NCBI GenBank assembly: GCA_002348585.1 | Contig: DEBO01000037.1 | Coordinates: 1 to 9,217, forward strand | Length of the DNA stretch: 9,217 nucleotides | Reading direction: 5' to 3' | From: Alphaproteobacteria bacterium UBA2954 | GTDB lineage: Bacteria; Pseudomonadota; Alphaproteobacteria; Puniceispirillales; Puniceispirillaceae | In this document: piece after piece, positions 1 through 6,091 of the stretch | How positions within the stretch are numbered: the stretch's first letter is position 1 | Layout of the letters: every line of letters starts with the position of its first letter | Notes under the pieces: model-generated | Told to the model about the DNA's origin: nothing | The model's input: the letters and a program-made list of their open reading frames with translations, nothing else | The model's database searches: none | Made by a program: the position numbers and the translations under genes

Positions 1-737
1 TTGATAAACCCGTCACTAGTCTCAAACACCCCTGTCGGGATTGAGGTTGGATGATTGTTGCCTGCCTGCTGAGGCACATGATCATCCATCAACCAGCGTG
101 TTGCCTGAAAATCCAGCATGGCGATCTGGGCCTGCAAAAGCGAAGTTTGCACCCATTGCCCTTCACCTGTTTTCTCGCGGCTTAGAAGTGCCAGCAAAAC
201 GCCCTGCGCTGCAAAACCGCCAGCGGTTAGATCAGCGATCGGAATACCCACCCGCATGGGCCCCTGCCCGGGAGCACCTGTAATTGACATCAGCCCACCC
301 ATACCTTGGGCAATCTGGTCAAATCCAGGTCGCTTTGATAAAGGGCCATTCTGACCAAAACCAGATATCGAAGCATAAACAATGCGAGGATTAAACGCCC
401 TTATAGTCTCATAATCGATGCCAAGGCGATGTTTAACGTCAGGCCGGTAATTTTCAACAATGACATCTGCTGTTTCCGCTATCTTCAGAAAAATGGCTTT
501 TCCTTCATCAGATTTCAGATTAAGCACCATAGAGCGTTTATTGCGCTGCAGATTTTGAAAGTCGGAACTATCACGTGTTCCCCCCATATCTGAGCCAGCC
601 TCAGATGGTGTTTCTATCTTCAGAACATTTGCCCCCCAATCCGCAAGTTGACGCACACAGGTCGGACCCGACCGCACACGCGTTAGGTCAAGTACAGTAA
701 TATGATCGAGAATGGGGCAGGACGGCTCAAATGCCAT
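1..737 (-). CDS. Class III CoA-transferase (CaiB/BaiF family), N-terminal part, cut by window edge
   Basis: The open frame from the ATG at 737 runs off the left edge after 245 codons, where family members usually have about 390-410. The start is supported by AGAAGGA at 745-751 on the minus strand, 7 bases upstream. The N-terminus (ILDHITVLDLTRVRSGPTC), followed by QLADWGANVLKIE, is the classic CaiB/BaiF opening. Further on come NKRSMVLNLKS, ENYRPDVKHRLGIDYE and SGFGQNGPLSKRPGFD. Asp169, in the context GIPIADLTAG, sits exactly where the catalytic Asp169 of formyl-CoA transferase and CaiB lies; it forms the acyl-aspartyl anhydride intermediate. By family, the enzyme moves CoA from a donor acyl-CoA to a free carboxylate in the cytoplasm. 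Substrate assignment within this family from sequence is unreliable. The gene is divergent from the sulfatase-matB set and may share its regulator. The family call is firm; the substrate is unknown. Confidence 0.93.
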   Translation of the reverse strand, partial: MAFEPSCPILDHITVLDLTRVRSGPTCVRQLADWGANVLKIETPSEAGSDMGGTRDSSDFQNLQRNKRSMVLNLKSDEGKAIFLKIAETADVIVENYRPDVKHRLGIDYETIRAFNPRIVYASISGFGQNGPLSKRPGFDQIAQGMGGLMSITGAPGQGPMRVGIPIADLTAGGFAAQGVLLALLSREKTGEGQWVQTSLLQAQIAMLDFQATRWLMDDHVPQQAGNNHPTSIPTGVFETSDGFI

Positions 738-812
738 AACAGAATCCTTCTATACATAATTGCTGCAGAGTGAAACGCACAAGCTCACCTGCAAGGGGAG
801 TAAAGTAAAATA

Positions 813-822
813 TTGTATACCA
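813..822. promoter_or_regulatory. Candidate GntR-family operator
   Basis: TTGTATACCA fits the TNGTNNACNA-type consensus reported for FadR-subfamily GntR regulators and is centred on the palindrome GTATAC (815-820). Regulators of this type often control small-acid catabolic genes, including malonate clusters, where the GntR protein is called MatR. No regulator gene lies in the window, so this rests on motif resemblance alone. A 10-base match can arise by chance in an AT-rich gap. Confidence 0.4.
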
Positions 823-830
823 AAGTAAGA

Positions 831-874
831 CGCCTTACTGTCTGACTGTCAACAGGGTTCACCGCCCTACTGTC
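831..874. repeat. Direct repeat CGCCYTACTGTC, two copies 32 bases apart
   Basis: CGCCTTACTGTC (831-842) and CGCCCTACTGTC (863-874) match at 11 of 12 positions. The 32-base period is close to three helical turns, which would place both copies on the same DNA face. A further GACTGTC occurs at 844-850. The copies lie between the two inverted-repeat elements and could bind an activator or be a local duplication. Confidence 0.45.
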
Positions 875-882
875 ATAACTTT

Positions 883-897
883 TGGTAGAACGTACCA
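883..897. promoter_or_regulatory. Inverted repeat TGGTA-N5-TACCA, possible second operator
   Basis: Perfect 5-base arms (883-887 and 893-897) flank GAACG. The ACCA half-site recurs at 819-822 in the candidate GntR operator. The repeat lies 27 bases before the sulfatase start, a position suited to repression. The short arms make the call tentative. Confidence 0.35.
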
Positions 898-924
898 CAC
901 ATATCAGGGACAGCTAGCTGCAGT

Positions 925-2427
925 ATGAAAACACTTTTTATTCTGTTTGACAGTTTAAACCGTTCAGCCTTGTCTTGTTATGGCGGACAAATTTCCACCC
1001 CTCATTTTGACCGGCTGGCCAGCCGGTCTGCTGTATTTGAGAATCATTTTGCCGGTTCACTTCCCTGCATGCCAGCCCGGCGAGATATGCAAACAGGGCG
1101 GCTGAATTTTCTGCATCGCAGCTGGGGGCCGCTTGAGCCATTTGATGACAGTTTCGCAAGCCAGATGAAGTCAGCTGGTGTTTACAATCATCTAGTATCT
1201 GATCATTATCATTATTTTGAGGATGGCGGAGCAACATATCATACGCGTTATTCAACCTGGGACTTTATCCGCGGGCAGGAATCTGACCCCCATATTGCCA
1301 TGGTTGAACCACCATTGGAGAGATTCAAACAAAGCTATCATCCCCTACAATTTGAAGAAACCCGTGACGGACACAGACTGCAGGGCATGATCAATCGCAC
1401 AGCTGTCAAAGATGAAGCTGATTTTCCCGTGGTGAAATGTATAGATTCTGCCCTGAGGTTTCTGCATCAGAATCATCGAGCTGAAAATTGGTTTTTGCAA
1501 ATGGAAACCTTTGACCCGCATGAGCCTTTTACTGCTCCGCCAGAATGGCAAATACGAGACACCGGATATTCAGGACCTGTCCTTGACTGGCCCCGGTATA
1601 AACAGGTTGAGGAAAGTGAGGCAGAGATCGCTGAGCTGAGAGAAAATTACGCGGCCTTGGTGCGGTTCTGCGATGCGCAGCTGGGCCGTCTGCTGGCGGC
1701 GTTTGATTACCTTGAGCTGTGGCGGGATACAGCTATTGTTCTGACTACCGACCACGGATTTCTGCTTAGCGAACACGACTGGTGGGCAAAGAACCGGATG
1801 CCCTTTTATAATGAGGTTGCCCATATCCCATTAATGATTTACCACCCCGTGCTGCACCAAGACGCTGGGTGCCGTATCGTCGCTTTGACCCAAACAATTG
1901 ATCTGATGCCTACCTTTCTAGAGTTTCATAAACTGCAAGTCAGCAGTAATGTCACTGGGCAGTCTTTGCTGCCCTTGCTGACGGGGCAGGTCGAAAACAT
2001 TCGTCAAATAGCACTTTACGGGATTTTTGGAGGGGCGATTAATGCAACAGACGGCCGTTACACCTATTTTCGCTACCCTGCAGAAATGGACCACAAGGAC
2101 CTGTTTGAATATACATTGATGCCTATGCATAACCGCAGCCTTTTTGAAGTCCGCGAACTGACTGCAGCTGAATTATATCGTGGGTTCTCATTCACGAAGG
2201 GCGCTCCTGTTCTGCAAATCCCTGCTCTGAAGGATGCAAAACGATCCCCACGTCAGGGTAGTTTTGCGCAGACCCAGACATGTTTATATGATCTGCAGGC
2301 TGATCCGGCACAAAGCCACCCCTTCCGGGACCATAAAATTGAAACTAATCTGATGAAATTGATGCGGGCAGAGATGACTTTGCATGAGGCCCCTGAAGAG
2401 GTATATCTGCGCTTTGATCTACGCTGA
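925..2427 (+). CDS. Sulfatase (formylglycine-dependent, alkaline phosphatase superfamily), cytoplasmic
   Basis: The 500-residue protein is a usual sulfatase length. The sulfatase signature is present as C48-M-P-A-R52 followed by T57-G-R59; C48 would be converted to formylglycine by a separate maturase, which is not in the window. Likely metal ligands are D9 (FDSLNR), D276 and H277 (TTDHG), with H199 in DPHEPF, H284 and K289 as probable active-site or sulfate-binding residues. Family knowledge says such enzymes hydrolyse sulfate esters; some relatives act on phosphonate or phosphate esters, so the substrate class is not certain. There is no signal peptide, so it should act on a substrate already inside the cell. 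Of the alternative Cx(P)xR forms, this one has Ala rather than Ser before the Arg. It starts the plus-strand set and is followed by matB after 47 bases. The weak ribosome site makes the start slightly uncertain, but the strand begins immediately at the N-terminal LFILFDS core, so there is little room for another. Confidence 0.92.
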   Translation: MKTLFILFDSLNRSALSCYGGQISTPHFDRLASRSAVFENHFAGSLPCMPARRDMQTGRLNFLHRSWGPLEPFDDSFASQMKSAGVYNHLVSDHYHYFEDGGATYHTRYSTWDFIRGQESDPHIAMVEPPLERFKQSYHPLQFEETRDGHRLQGMINRTAVKDEADFPVVKCIDSALRFLHQNHRAENWFLQMETFDPHEPFTAPPEWQIRDTGYSGPVLDWPRYKQVEESEAEIAELRENYAALVRFCDAQLGRLLAAFDYLELWRDTAIVLTTDHGFLLSEHDWWAKNRMPFYNEVAHIPLMIYHPVLHQDAGCRIVALTQTIDLMPTFLEFHKLQVSSNVTGQSLLPLLTGQVENIRQIALYGIFGGAINATDGRYTYFRYPAEMDHKDLFEYTLMPMHNRSLFEVRELTAAELYRGFSFTKGAPVLQIPALKDAKRSPRQGSFAQTQTCLYDLQADPAQSHPFRDHKIETNLMKLMRAEMTLHEAPEEVYLRFDLR

Positions 2428-2474
2428 ACTAACTGAAGCCATGACCATATGACCGGAAAAAAGAGACCCTTATA

Positions 2475-3980
2475 ATGAGCAACTATCTGTATAATCGTGT
2501 ATTTGCCCCGCATGAAGACAGTCCAAAACCCTTCCTAATTGGCGAGACACAGACATTATCCTATGCCACTTTTCATGAACAAGTGAATAAACTTGCGCGT
2601 GCGCTGATTACCAGTGGTCTGAAAACGGGGGACAGAGTCGCAGTGCAGGCAGCCAAATCAAATACCCAGCTTGCGCTTTATGTAGCAACAATTAAGGCTG
2701 GAGGTGTTTATCTGCCTCTGAACACCAGCTATACCGCACATGAACTTGACTATTTTATCTCTAATGCACAGGCCCGTCTGGTTGTTGTTGATGAAAAGGC
2801 CCACGAGGCAGTTGCCCCAATAGCAGAAGCGCAAAAAGCAAAATTACTCACCTTAAATGCAGATGAAAGTGGCACCCTGCCTGCATTGGCAGAGCAGCAA
2901 CCCGCTCGATTTGAAGCTATTGCAAGGGGGTCTGAAGATCTGGCTGCTATTCTATATACATCAGGCACAACCGGCCGGTCCAAAGGAGCGCAACTCTGTC
3001 ATCGTAACCTCCACTCCAACACAGAAGTGTTACGTGACTTTTGGCAATTTACAGAAAATGATGTGTTGTTGCATATGCTGCCAATATATCACACCCATGG
3101 GTTGTTTGTAGCCTGTAATCTGCTGGCCATGGTCGGGGGCAGCATGATTTTTCTGCCAAAATTTGACGCTGAAAAAGCGCTGTCTTTTCTGCCGCAAGCC
3201 ACCACAATGATGGGGGTTCCAACTTTTTACACAAGATTGCTAGAAGAGAAACGGTTCACACGCGAAACTAGCCAGCATATGCGCCTGTTTATTTCTGGCT
3301 CTGCCCCACTTTTGGCTGAGACTCATAAAAGCTTTGCCGCGCGTACGGATAAGAAAATACTAGAACGATACGGGATGACCGAAACTAATATGAGTACATC
3401 AAACCCCTATGATGGCAAGAGAATTGCTGGCACAGTTGGCGTGCCGTTACCTGGTGTTAAGCTGCGGATTGCAGATGCTAAAACAGGTAAAATAGTGCCT
3501 GATGGCGAGATTGGCATAATCGAGCTGAAAGGTGACAATGTATTCACTGGGTACTGGCGAATGCCTGAAAAGACAGATGAATCCTTTCGTGAAGACGGGT
3601 TCTTTATCACCGGAGACATGGCCCGCATTGATGAAAATGGCTATGTCGTCATTGTCGGACGGGATAAGGACTTGATCATTTCTGGTGGGCTGAATGTCTA
3701 TCCAAAAGAGATAGAAAGCCTGATAGATGAGTTAGAGGGGGTGACTGAATCAGCTGTGATTGGTGTGCCGCATCCTGACTTTGGCGAAGCTGTTGTTGCT
3801 GTGATTGTTACAGCAGACAATGCCATGAATGAAGAAACGGTCATGAATTTTGTGGCTGATAAGCTGGCGAAATTCAAACAACCGAAGGCGGTTTTTTTTG
3901 TTGAAGCTCTGCCGCGAAACACAATGGGCAAGGTGCAGAAAGTTGCGCTACGGACAGAACACAAACAATTATTTGTTTAA
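2475..3980 (+). CDS. matB: Malonyl-CoA synthetase (malonate-CoA ligase)
   Basis: The 501-residue member of the adenylate-forming (ANL) superfamily converts malonate (relatives also take methylmalonate), ATP and CoA to malonyl-CoA, AMP and pyrophosphate. Visible motifs: P-loop YTSGTTGRSKG at 161-171; LPIYHTHGLFVA; MGVPTFYTRLL; A5 motif YGMTETN at 299-305; TGD at 379-381; hinge GRDKD at 395-399; and the C-terminal catalytic Lys486 in PRNTMGKVQK. The stretches LPIYHTHGLF, FISGSAPLL, ERYGMTETNM and GYWRMPEKT closely match what I recall of Rhodopseudomonas palustris MatB, whose equivalent C-terminal lysine is a known acetylation target. A modest AAAGAG ribosome site precedes the ATG by about 10 bases. 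The gene probably shares a transcript with the sulfatase and the downstream hexapeptide protein. No malonyl-CoA decarboxylase (matA) is seen in the window. A related small-dicarboxylate or fatty-acid ligase is the alternative but less likely. Confidence 0.93.
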   Translation: MSNYLYNRVFAPHEDSPKPFLIGETQTLSYATFHEQVNKLARALITSGLKTGDRVAVQAAKSNTQLALYVATIKAGGVYLPLNTSYTAHELDYFISNAQARLVVVDEKAHEAVAPIAEAQKAKLLTLNADESGTLPALAEQQPARFEAIARGSEDLAAILYTSGTTGRSKGAQLCHRNLHSNTEVLRDFWQFTENDVLLHMLPIYHTHGLFVACNLLAMVGGSMIFLPKFDAEKALSFLPQATTMMGVPTFYTRLLEEKRFTRETSQHMRLFISGSAPLLAETHKSFAARTDKKILERYGMTETNMSTSNPYDGKRIAGTVGVPLPGVKLRIADAKTGKIVPDGEIGIIELKGDNVFTGYWRMPEKTDESFREDGFFITGDMARIDENGYVVIVGRDKDLIISGGLNVYPKEIESLIDELEGVTESAVIGVPHPDFGEAVVAVIVTADNAMNEETVMNFVADKLAKFKQPKAVFFVEALPRNTMGKVQKVALRTEHKQLFV

Positions 3981-4037
3981 TTAAACTGGGCCATATAACA
4001 GAGCATCCTATTCGATTAATGAAATGGAGAGACCAAA

Positions 4038-4634
4038 ATGCTAAACACACCCCCATTACCTTCAGGGCCGTTTATTGAGGCATATTGCGAAAACTGGCCA
4101 GAGATTGATGACACAGCCTATATTGCTAGTACTGCTGCTATTATAGGCTCTGTTCGCATCGGTGCAGACTGTTCCATTTGGCACAACGTCACTCTGCGTG
4201 GTGATGCCAACTATATTACTATCGGCAAGGGCAGCAATATTCAGGACAACTCAGTGGTACATATTGATTCAGGAACATTCCCAACCATCATCGGTGACTT
4301 TGTTACTGTTGGTCATGGCGCGATTGTTCATGCCTGCACCCTCCAAGATAACAGTTTTGTCGGTATGGGAGCGATTGTATTAGACGGAGCTGTCGTGGAA
4401 AGTGGTGCAATGGTGGCAGCTGGTGCGCTTGTGCCCCCAGGTAAAACTGTTCCTTCCGGCCAGTTGTGGGCAGGTAGTCCAGCTAAGCTCATGCGCGAAG
4501 TAGACGAGGCCACTCAGCATAAATTCCTTCAGATAGCGCATAAATATGTTGAATTTGGCAGGGCAGCTAGGCTTGGCATTGCCGGTGGACCTTATAAATT
4601 CACGCCTGTACCTCTACCGCCAAAAACAGACTGA
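4038..4634 (+). CDS. Gamma-carbonic-anhydrase-family hexapeptide-repeat protein (YrdA/PaaY/CaiE-like)
   Basis: The 198-residue protein has the left-handed beta-helix pattern: repeated hexapeptides with I/V/L at every sixth place from about residue 27 to 145 (for example IGSVRIGADCSIW and ITIGKGSNIQDNSVVH). The three zinc-ligand histidines are in place: H75 (VVHIDSG), H93 and H98 (VGHGAIVH), spaced 17 and 4 residues apart between ligands as in the family. The C-terminal WAGSPAKLMREV is also typical. It should form a trimer in the cytoplasm. Members are described as zinc- or iron-dependent carbonic anhydrases, but PaaY is a thioesterase and CaiE is tied to carnitine-CoA metabolism, so activity cannot be read off. 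A good ribosome site (GGAG at 4026-4029) precedes the ATG, 57 bases after matB. Sitting behind a CoA ligase suggests either CO2/bicarbonate handling around malonyl-CoA decarboxylation or hydrolysis of stalled CoA esters; both are inference. Confidence 0.93.
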   Translation: MLNTPPLPSGPFIEAYCENWPEIDDTAYIASTAAIIGSVRIGADCSIWHNVTLRGDANYITIGKGSNIQDNSVVHIDSGTFPTIIGDFVTVGHGAIVHACTLQDNSFVGMGAIVLDGAVVESGAMVAAGALVPPGKTVPSGQLWAGSPAKLMREVDEATQHKFLQIAHKYVEFGRAARLGIAGGPYKFTPVPLPPKTD

Positions 4635-4646
4635 GCAGCATTTATT

Positions 4647-4920
4647 CTATAGAAATCCTGTCACCTCATCATCTGACGTGCAGACAAAAAGCACAGGAAA
4701 ACCTGTGTTAGTTAGGCTAGCCAAACGGCGTAGCATGTCCTCTGTATTGGACAATTGTACTTCAAAAGTCGCTGTGCCTGTTGGCAAATGTTGACGGCAA
4801 ATCGAAATAACGCCATCAGTATCTTTAAGGTAAAGGTGTGGATTATCAGTTCATTGTCCATGCTATCACCCTACCGCACATAGACACACAGACCAACAGG
4901 CTATTCAGGGCCCTGTTCAT
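4647..4920 (-). pseudogene. Possible frame-disrupted small gene or relic, unrecognised family
   Basis: Two adjoining open stretches on the minus strand look coding. From the ATG at 4920 a 24-codon frame reads MNRALNSLLVCVSMCGRV and stops at 4846-4848. The frame one base away then runs from 4847 to a TAG at 4647-4649 for 66 residues, including HLYLKDTDGVISICRQ, TATFEVQLSNTEDMLRRLAS and TGFPVLFVCTSDDEV. That second frame begins directly after a stop and has no good start near its head; the first ATG is at 4736. A single-base shift near 4847 would join them into about 90 residues. The second half has an alpha/beta look (TFEVQ, then an amphipathic helix, then GFPVLFV) faintly like vicinal-oxygen-chelate proteins, but I do not recognise it. 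It may also be a chance open frame. Confidence 0.3.
4690..4709 (-). terminator. Hairpin with T-tract on the minus strand, possible terminator
   Basis: CACAGG (4692-4697) and CCTGTG (4702-4707) form a 6-base stem, extended by one G-T and one A-T pair, with a loop of four A. On the minus strand the stem is followed by CTTTTTG, like a rho-independent terminator; on the plus strand only TTAGTT follows. It would serve the plus-strand set only weakly. It lies within the possible minus-strand relic, so its role is unclear. Confidence 0.4.
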
Positions 4921-4969
4921 CTGCCATGCTTAGTTCAATATCAGCATTAAAGCCTTACAGGAGAAAATA

Positions 4970-6070
4970 ATGTATTTGCTCAGAATGGCCCTATTCTGCC
5001 TCAGTTTGGCAACCTCAGGCCTGTATGCAGCCGCAGCGCAGGGTCCTGCAGCAGATGCAAAGATTGAGCAAATCGGACCATCTCTGGCACATCCGTGGGG
5101 AATCAGCCTTATTGATAATAGAACAGCACTTATCACCTTACGTGATGGTGAACTCATCCGCATGTATTTGGACACTGGTGACGTCACAAAAATTGACAAT
5201 GTGCCTGCCGTCTTTGCCCGCAAGCAAGGTGGGTTACTGGATGTGTTAACGCACAAAGATACCAGCGGCCTGCTTTCTATCTACATCTGCTACAGCAAGC
5301 CTGTGACCGGTGGTGCCGTTACCGCTCTTGACCGGGCTGAATTGAAGAAGGACAGGCTCATCAATCGCCAAACTCTCTTTCAAGCGAATGACGTTTCTGC
5401 GCGTGCCGTTCATTTTGGTTGTCGCATAACGATATACAATAACCATCTGTTTATGAGCATAGGCGATCGGGGCCAGCGCAATAATGCACAAGCGTTGACC
5501 TCACATGCAGGCGCTGTTGTGAGACTTCATCTTGACGGGATGATTCCTGAGAACAACCCCAATTTTGAAAATGGAGCGCCCGGCCTGTTTACAAAAGGAC
5601 ACCGCAACCCACAGGGTATGGCCATACACCCTTTAACTGGCGATATCTGGGTGAATGAACATGGTCCCAAAGGCGGCGATGAGATTAATATATTGGAGGC
5701 CGGTGCCAATTATGGCTGGCCGCTGGCCAGCTTTGGCAAAGAATATTTTGGCGGGCCAATCGGTAACGGGCTAACCAGCTTTCCCGGCACAAAAGATCCT
5801 ATTTGGCACTGGACGCCGTCAATCGCCCCATCTGGGATGGCCTTTTATGATAAGCAGATGTTTCCCGAGCTCTCAGGCGGCTTGCTTGTGACCTCGCTCA
5901 AATTCAGGCGACTCTATCATCTACAGCTAAAAAACAACTTACCTAACCGCCAAAGCGTCATTTTAGACAAGCGTATTGGCCGGGTAAGAGATGTGGAAAT
6001 TGCCCCTGACGGGGCAATATTACTACTCAGTGATGAAGCCACCGGCGGCCTGTTTAAATTATCCCGCTGA
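4970..6070 (+). CDS. PQQ-dependent aldose sugar dehydrogenase-like protein, exported
   Basis: The 366-residue protein starts with a signal peptide (MYLLRMALFCLSLATSG, hydrophobic to about residue 23, followed by a probable AAA-type cleavage region), so it should lie in the periplasm. The rest is the six-bladed propeller of soluble glucose/sorbosone dehydrogenases and of E. coli YliI (Asd). Marks seen: LAHPWGISLI near residue 40; H148 in HFGCRI, corresponding to the catalytic general-base histidine; SIGDRGQRNNAQ; GHRNPQG with H211, R212 and N213; and NEHGPKGGDEIN with H231, the PQQ/Ca contact region. The usual HFGG is HFGC here. Known relatives oxidise aldoses to lactones using PQQ and pass electrons to the respiratory chain. 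The start is supported by AGGAG six bases upstream. The gene converges on dctM with only 21 bases between stops. The sugar is not predictable; a propeller protein without dehydrogenase activity is the alternative. Confidence 0.9.
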   Translation: MYLLRMALFCLSLATSGLYAAAAQGPAADAKIEQIGPSLAHPWGISLIDNRTALITLRDGELIRMYLDTGDVTKIDNVPAVFARKQGGLLDVLTHKDTSGLLSIYICYSKPVTGGAVTALDRAELKKDRLINRQTLFQANDVSARAVHFGCRITIYNNHLFMSIGDRGQRNNAQALTSHAGAVVRLHLDGMIPENNPNFENGAPGLFTKGHRNPQGMAIHPLTGDIWVNEHGPKGGDEINILEAGANYGWPLASFGKEYFGGPIGNGLTSFPGTKDPIWHWTPSIAPSGMAFYDKQMFPELSGGLLVTSLKFRRLYHLQLKNNLPNRQSVILDKRIGRVRDVEIAPDGAILLLSDEATGGLFKLSR

Positions 6071-6091
6071 GAAAAGAAAATGCTGAAACAG

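Larger units (their letters stand above)
738..924. promoter_or_regulatory. Divergent intergenic control region
   Basis: This 187-base gap separates the CoA-transferase (minus) from the sulfatase (plus), so it should hold promoters for both. It contains a GTATAC-centred palindrome, an inverted repeat TGGTA-N5-TACCA, and a 12-base direct repeat. I could not assign convincing -35/-10 pairs for either direction. The sulfatase start has only a weak ribosome site (CAGGGA at 905-910, 14 bases before the ATG). Confidence 0.6.
4635..4969. other. 335-base gap without an intact gene
   Basis: The gap between the hexapeptide protein and the sugar dehydrogenase holds a 10-base palindrome TTCTATAGAA (4645-4654), a hairpin at 4690-4709, and a minus-strand stretch that reads like protein but is broken by a frame change. 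A promoter for the dehydrogenase is expected in the right half, but I found no convincing hexamer pair. The ribosome site of that gene (AGGAG at 4959-4963) lies at its right end. Confidence 0.6.

Noticed and set aside
41..354. Two plus-strand open frames of 78-80 codons
   Set aside because: Both lie antisense to the well-supported CoA-transferase and have no recognisable protein features.
4645..4654. Palindrome TTCTATAGAA as an operator or attachment site
   Set aside because: Ten bases of AT-rich palindrome with no partner copy or mobile gene nearby; chance is the simpler explanation.
4546..4794. Plus-strand open frame of 82 codons
   Set aside because: Its first third is out of frame over the end of the hexapeptide-protein gene, it has no ribosome site, and the rest resembles no protein family.
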